Shown here one piece after another: positions 7,215 to 11,044 of a stretch of DNA of 11,044 nucleotides. A program made the translations under genes and the position numbers. The DNA lies in the NCBI GenBank assembly GCA_002378125.1, contig DFRF01000073.1:2537-13580 (forward strand), given 5' to 3'. The notes beneath the pieces are model-generated. The model had not been told where the DNA came from, did not search any database, and saw only the letters and a program-made list of their open reading frames with translations. How positions within the stretch are numbered: the stretch's first letter is position 1; every line of letters begins with the position of its first letter. Source of the stretch: Rhodospirillaceae bacterium UBA3470. GTDB lineage: Bacteria; Pseudomonadota; Alphaproteobacteria; Rhodospirillales; Casp-alpha2.

Positions 7215-8164
7215 TCAGGAACATCCCCCTTCAACAGAATCCGCAGGAATTCACGCCGTTCAGAGATATTAAAATTTGTCGTCGCACGATGCATAGTGCA
7301 TCGGTTGTCCCATATTAGCATGTCACCGGCCTGCCATTGGTGGCTGTATTGAAAGCTCGCTTGGAAGGTAAAGGCATAAATTTCATCTAGGATGGCGTCA
7401 CTCTCATCAAGGGACATTCCCGCTATGTGATCGATCCGGTTGGGATTGATATAAAGCGCATGACGACCGGTTTCCGGATGGGTCCGAATCAACGGATGGC
7501 TAACGTCAGGGGTCTTCTCAACTTCTGCATCATTGCGTACCGCGACCAACGCTTTGCCGCGTCGACTCAAATATTTGTGAACCGCGTTGCGGCCGTCAAT
7601 CCGATGCCGGAGGTCCGCTGGCATGGCGTCCAGGACCGCATGGCAGTCAATGAAAGCAGTATCGCCACCAACGCTAGGAAGAGCCAGCGCACAAAGCGCC
7701 GTAGCCTTCGCCGGGCGCGCAAAGTAGGAATCATCCGTATGCCAATATGTGGCGCGGACATGCGGTTTATCCCCACCAATCTTATTGTAGTTCGAAATGA
7801 CGCTGATCTCTGGATGCCCCTCCACGTGGTAGTCGCTTAGCAATTGCACCTGAGGTTCGCCAAAATATTGGGCAAACATTTTGAAAGCCTCGGGCGTGAC
7901 CGGCCAACCGCGGAGGCATAAGACGTGGCGATCTAGGAAGACCTCCTGAAGACACTGCCAGCTTGCCCGCACAGAAGTCTCCTCTTGATCGAAATCCCGG
8001 ACTATGGCGCCCAGACTTCCATTCATTTCATCAATAAGCACGTCAATAACCCATAACTTATTAAAAACGGCGCTGCATTTAACCGGGACAAATGAACCAG
8101 CCGACGTCAATGGATTTTGTAAATTTGCATGGCGCGCGCCCTTATTCCAAGAGGGCGCGGTCAT
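7211..8164 (-). CDS. TauD/TfdA-family Fe(II)/2-oxoglutarate dioxygenase
   Basis: Enzymes of this family hydroxylate a small substrate while decarboxylating 2-oxoglutarate to succinate. The iron triad is visible as H142 and D144 (WHTDDSY) and H292 (CTMHRAT). T169 in GGDT and R303, eleven residues after H292, match the 2-oxoglutarate-binding Thr and Arg of E. coli TauD. Substrates of the family include taurine, 2,4-D and carnitine-like amines; nothing here selects one. The start is doubtful. The 317-residue ORF is longer than usual, its first 38 or so residues do not look like the family, no ribosome-binding site precedes ATG 8164, and a GC-rich hairpin occupies its first codons. GTG at 8041 or ATG at 8026 would begin just before the conserved GSLGAIVRDFD. 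The 3' end overlaps the monooxygenase start by ATGA. Confidence 0.9.
   Translation of the reverse strand: MTAPSWNKGARHANLQNPLTSAGSFVPVKCSAVFNKLWVIDVLIDEMNGSLGAIVRDFDQEETSVRASWQCLQEVFLDRHVLCLRGWPVTPEAFKMFAQYFGEPQVQLLSDYHVEGHPEISVISNYNKIGGDKPHVRATYWHTDDSYFARPAKATALCALALPSVGGDTAFIDCHAVLDAMPADLRHRIDGRNAVHKYLSRRGKALVAVRNDAEVEKTPDVSHPLIRTHPETGRHALYINPNRIDHIAGMSLDESDAILDEIYAFTFQASFQYSHQWQAGDMLIWDNRCTMHRATTNFNISERREFLRILLKGDVPE
8135..8159 (-). promoter_or_regulatory. GC-rich hairpin at the 5' end of the dioxygenase transcript
   Basis: CGCGCCCT (8135-8142) and AGGGCGCG (8152-8159) form a perfect 8-base stem around a 9-base loop. On the minus strand this lies just inside the longest dioxygenase ORF but about 95 bases before the more likely starts. 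No T-run follows, so a simple terminator is unlikely. It could be a leader structure of the oxygenase pair's mRNA; the role is inferred. Confidence 0.4.
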
Positions 8165-8284
8165 GTTGAATTACGAGCCGCCACCCTAAGTACCTACATC
8201 ATCTGACCACCACTCACTAATCGAGAGTGAGATATTCGGACGATAAATATCCAGTTATTTTATAGTGAATGGATTATAGCGAAA

Positions 8285-8637
8285 TTAGGCGGACTTTGTG
8301 TATGACCTTATAAGACGAAGAAAATGCGTATTCATATCATCATTCTGGATTTCATCAATTGCCTTCGCTAGTTTTATTGCTTGCGAACTGAGTGCCGGTT
8401 GTAGATCTTCCTGGCCACCGCGGCTCAGGCCTTCGAAGAAGTAAATGACCAATACATCCAGGACCTTGCAAATGTCCCATAGGCGGCTAGCACCGATCCG
8501 ATTCAGCCCCTTCTGGTATTTTTGCACCTGCTGAAAACTAACCCCCAAGGCATTTCCGAGATTAGTTAGGTCATTCCCTTCGACAAGCGCGCCTCGCTAA
8601 GTCGTCTTCCGACATGTACGTCCGTTGAGTGTACCAA
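8285..8637 (-). pseudogene. XRE-family HTH regulator broken by a frameshift
   Basis: Two frames together give one protein of the XRE type common in alphaproteobacteria. The N-terminal part (TTG 8637 or nearby down to 8569) reads DVHVGRRLSEARLSKGMT and then meets TAA at 8568-8566. The rest, in the frame one base away (8566-8285), continues TNLGNALGVSFQQVQKYQKG, IGASRLWDICKVLDV and YFFEGL to the usual short helical tail. A single missing base at about 8567-8569 explains the break. No slippery sequence is seen, so programmed frameshifting is unlikely; a sequencing error is possible. No ATG start is visible for the N-terminal part. The remaining 87-codon ORF from TTG 8548 lacks the first helices of the HTH and has no ribosome-binding site. 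It lies upstream of the oxygenase pair on the same strand and may once have controlled it. Confidence 0.75.
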
Positions 8638-8919
8638 ATCTATTGCATCTCCCGAACAATATACTGAGATACAGTTGCTGTATTAGCATAGTTACCTTGC
8701 CTCATCCTTACAGACCGCAATTCAAATACCGGGTGCACAATTGCATAATACGGCATGTTCAAACCTCCCGCTACTGTGTGTCGACTAAACTCGATTAACC
8801 TCTGACATTGCGTAAAGTTTCAACTGTCCGACTAAAATACTCGTTTTGGATTTAGAGCCCCACAAGCCTTCACATACAAATAAGGAAATTGGACGCCCCA
8901 CATAGGTGTTTGGGATGAC
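8638..8919. other. Intergenic region between ligA and the regulator remnant
   Basis: About 280 AT-rich bases follow the ligA stop. No gene was seen. On the minus strand, just after ligA, CCC...CAC and GTGGGG (about 8897-8913) can form an interrupted stem without a clear T-run, so it is only a weak terminator candidate. The frame of the regulator's N-terminal part stays open to about 8682 but without an ATG. Confidence 0.4.
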
Positions 8920-11010
8920 TTAATCGACGTTAGCAATAAGGGCCAACCATTCTTCTTCTGACAGCACGATCAGGCCGAGTTCTTTGGCTTTCGTCAATTT
9001 CGAGCCAGCACCCGGCCCAGCCACCACAATGTCAGTTTTCTTGGAGACTGAACCCACAACCTTCGCACCGAGTTCTTCTGCCCGGGCTTTGGCTTCGCTG
9101 CGTCCAATGGTTTCAAGCTTTCCTGTAAATACCACCGTCTTGTCGGCGATGGCCGATTCAGAATTGTCCATGGTTTCAAAGGCCTCAACGTCCACGTAAC
9201 GAGTAAGGTCGTCGAGGATTCGGATGTTGTCAGGATCAGCAAAGAACTCGATGATTTCCTCGGCGACGCCGGCGCCCACACCATCGATGTCAACAAGGTC
9301 TCGATAGGCGTCCGATTCCCGATTGCGAGCCGCGACCATGGTGGCCGTCCATTGCGCCATGTCACCATATTGCTTTGCCATTAAACGCGCCGTGGCTTCG
9401 CCAACTTGTCGGATGCCGAGCGAAAAGATGAAGCGTGACATCTCTATGGATTTCCGTTGCCGCAGTGCATCTATTAGATTGCCAATGGATTTCTCACCCC
9501 ACCCTTCCTGGCCCATCAGGTCATCGCGTTTTTCCGCAAGGCGAAAGATGTCCGCCGGCGATGCAATCAATCCGTCTTCCCAAAACGTTTCAATGTGAGT
9601 GCCACCCAAGCCATCGATATCGAAGGCATCGCGGGAGACAAAGTGCTTTAACCGCTCAACGGCCTGGGCCGGACAAACAAGTCCGCCGGTGCAACGGCGG
9701 GCTACCTCACCATCTTTACGGATCGCCGGACGGCCGCATTCTGGACAGGCCTCCGGAAACTGGAAGGGCACGCTGGACGGCTCCCTCTTCGTCATCACGG
9801 CCTCAACTACTTGCGGGATCACGTCGCCAGCTCGCTGGATGATCACCCAATCGCCCTCGCGGATGTCCTTACGCTTTATCTCGTCTTCGTTATGCAGTGT
9901 CGCGCGAGATACGGAGACCCCACCAACGGTCACGGGCTCCAAATTAGCCACCGGTGTCAACGTGCCGGTCCGGCCGACCTGAATGGTGATTTTGTTAAGG
10001 CGTGTCTCAGCTTTTTCGGCCGGGAACTTATGGGCAATGGCCCAGCGCGGCGCGCGGCTCACAAAACCTAGACGCTCCTGCCAATCCAAACGGTTCACCT
10101 TGTAGACGATGCCATCGATATCGAACGGTAACTCCGGGCGGCGGTACGTCATATCGACGTAATAGGCCAGTAGCGCCCCAGCAGACGTGCAAAGGGCCGC
10201 CGGTTCGTTCAATTGAAACCCCCATGTGGCAATCCGACTGCGCGCCTCCCAAAGCGTTGCCCCGAAGTTTTCCGACACTTCGCCCCACGCATACCCGAAG
10301 AACCGCAGCGGTCGGGCCGCGGTAATCGTCGGATCCAACTGACGCAGCGATCCGGCAGCTGCATTGCGGGGATTGGCGAAGGTTTTCTGTCCGGTGGCTG
10401 CTTGTCGAGCGTTAAGATCGGCGAAATCCTGTTTAGACATGTAGACCTCTCCCCGAATCTCAAGGACATCGGGTACCGAGCCGGGAAGTTTCTGGGGAAT
10501 GTCGCCCATGGTCTCGACATTCTGAGTAACATCTTCACCCACACCACCGTCACCGCGAGTTACAGCGTGAACGAACCGGCCTTGCTCATAGCGAATAGAC
10601 AATGACAGACCATCGATCTTCGGTTCGGCGGCAATTTCCAGAACCTCATCCTCCGCAAGCGTAAGAAACCGACGAACGCGATCCGTGAATTCGTAAACAT
10701 CGTCGTCAGAAAATGCATTTCCCAAGGACAACATTGGCCGCGCGTGGGTGATCTTGCGAAACCCTTCCCGCACGGCCGCTCCCACTTTCTTTGTCGGGCT
10801 GTCTTCACGAACCAATTCGGGAAACTGCGCCTCAAGTTCGTCATTACGCCGCCTGAGAGCATCGTAGTCATCATCTGAGATCTTTGGCGCATCATTTTGA
10901 TGATAAGCGATATCATGCTTAGCGATCTCTCGCGAAAGAAAGGCCAATTCGGCGGCCGCGGTTTCGGGTTCTAAATCCGCGACAGGCGTCGGCACAGTTG
11001 CATCGCTCAC
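8920..11010 (-). CDS. ligA: NAD-dependent DNA ligase LigA
   Basis: LigA seals nicks in duplex DNA using NAD+, in replication and repair. All expected parts are present in the 696 residues. The N-terminal Ia region has YHQNDAPKISDDDYD (36-50), which binds the NMN half of NAD+. The adenylation domain carries K131 in AEPKIDGLS (KxDG motif), with DIDGIVYKV (297-305) further on. An OB fold follows, then a zinc site of C422, C425, C440 and C446, helix-hairpin-helix repeats (about 460-590), and a C-terminal BRCT domain (about 622-696, starting KTVVFTGKL). Length is normal for the family. The start is GTG at 11010, supported by GGAGG (11021-11017) six bases upstream. It overlaps the end of the upstream frame by GTGA, indicating cotranscription. 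It is an intact housekeeping gene. Confidence 0.98.
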   Translation of the reverse strand: MSDATVPTPVADLEPETAAAELAFLSREIAKHDIAYHQNDAPKISDDDYDALRRRNDELEAQFPELVREDSPTKKVGAAVREGFRKITHARPMLSLGNAFSDDDVYEFTDRVRRFLTLAEDEVLEIAAEPKIDGLSLSIRYEQGRFVHAVTRGDGGVGEDVTQNVETMGDIPQKLPGSVPDVLEIRGEVYMSKQDFADLNARQAATGQKTFANPRNAAAGSLRQLDPTITAARPLRFFGYAWGEVSENFGATLWEARSRIATWGFQLNEPAALCTSAGALLAYYVDMTYRRPELPFDIDGIVYKVNRLDWQERLGFVSRAPRWAIAHKFPAEKAETRLNKITIQVGRTGTLTPVANLEPVTVGGVSVSRATLHNEDEIKRKDIREGDWVIIQRAGDVIPQVVEAVMTKREPSSVPFQFPEACPECGRPAIRKDGEVARRCTGGLVCPAQAVERLKHFVSRDAFDIDGLGGTHIETFWEDGLIASPADIFRLAEKRDDLMGQEGWGEKSIGNLIDALRQRKSIEMSRFIFSLGIRQVGEATARLMAKQYGDMAQWTATMVAARNRESDAYRDLVDIDGVGAGVAEEIIEFFADPDNIRILDDLTRYVDVEAFETMDNSESAIADKTVVFTGKLETIGRSEAKARAEELGAKVVGSVSKKTDIVVAGPGAGSKLTKAKELGLIVLSEEEWLALIANVD

Positions 11011-11044
11011 GAATTGCCTCCGGCTAACAACCGATCGGCGGCGG
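11007..11044 (-). CDS. recN: Probable RecN C-terminal end (partial)
   Basis: Twelve codons are visible, reading AADRLLAGGNS and ending at TGA 11009-11007, which overlaps the ligA GTG. The Ala-rich helix followed by RLLAG resembles the end of alphaproteobacterial RecN, an SMC-like ATPase of double-strand break repair, and recN-ligA is a common gene order in that class. The visible piece is too short for a firm call from sequence alone; the gene order carries most of the weight. Confidence 0.55.
   Translation of the reverse strand, partial: AADRLLAGGNS

Noticed and set aside
8107..8130. Seven-codon leader peptide (ATG at 8130, minus strand) after the hairpin
   Set aside because: The frame MQIYKIH has no ribosome-binding site, no run of one regulatory amino acid and no attenuator-type alternative hairpin.
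8560..8580. Programmed ribosomal frameshift in the XRE regulator
   Set aside because: No slippery heptamer or downstream stem is seen at the junction (ATG ACC TAA); a plain one-base deletion is simpler.
8994..10925. Many long ORFs on the other frames and the plus strand within ligA
   Set aside because: They are shadows of an intact, fully motif-supported ligase gene; none shows its own motifs or start signals.

Overview
The window looks like chromosomal DNA of a proteobacterium, most likely an alphaproteobacterium. The reasons are a recN-ligA junction at the right edge, an XRE regulator of the type common in that class, and a benzoyl-CoA epoxidation (box) locus at the left edge. No rRNA, tRNA, CRISPR array, transposase or integrase was seen. 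All calls rest on reading the translations and motifs by eye; no database search was possible.

Left part (1-3242, plus strand): the last 52 codons of boxC are followed after one base by a complete boxB. BoxB is the di-iron subunit that, with a reductase BoxA (not in the window), epoxidises benzoyl-CoA; BoxC then opens the ring. After about 570 bases without a convincing gene, but with two adjacent inverted repeats, comes a long-form CbiX-type cobaltochelatase with a Cys/His-rich tail.

Middle part (3243-5894): a 122-codon ORF of unknown nature runs into the end of a convergent gene for a beta-hydroxyacid dehydrogenase that resembles the sulfolactaldehyde reductase YihU. That gene is divergent from one for a dienelactone-hydrolase family enzyme, whose best start is probably a GTG four codons inside the longest ORF.

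Right part (5895-11044, all minus strand): in the direction of transcription the order is the end of recN, ligA (NAD-dependent DNA ligase, overlapping recN by GTGA), a frameshifted XRE-family regulator, a TauD/TfdA-type Fe(II)/2-oxoglutarate dioxygenase, and a flavin-containing monooxygenase overlapping it by ATGA. The two oxygenases form a coupled pair that probably acts on one small-molecule substrate, which the sequence does not identify.

The window reads as a housekeeping block (recN-ligA) next to accessory catabolic genes (box pathway, dienelactone hydrolase, YihU-like reductase, two oxygenases). No clearly new defence or mobile system is visible. The most unusual points are the broken regulator beside the oxygenase pair, the oxygenase pair itself, the second cysteine cluster in the CbiX tail and the YihU-like substrate loop of the reductase.
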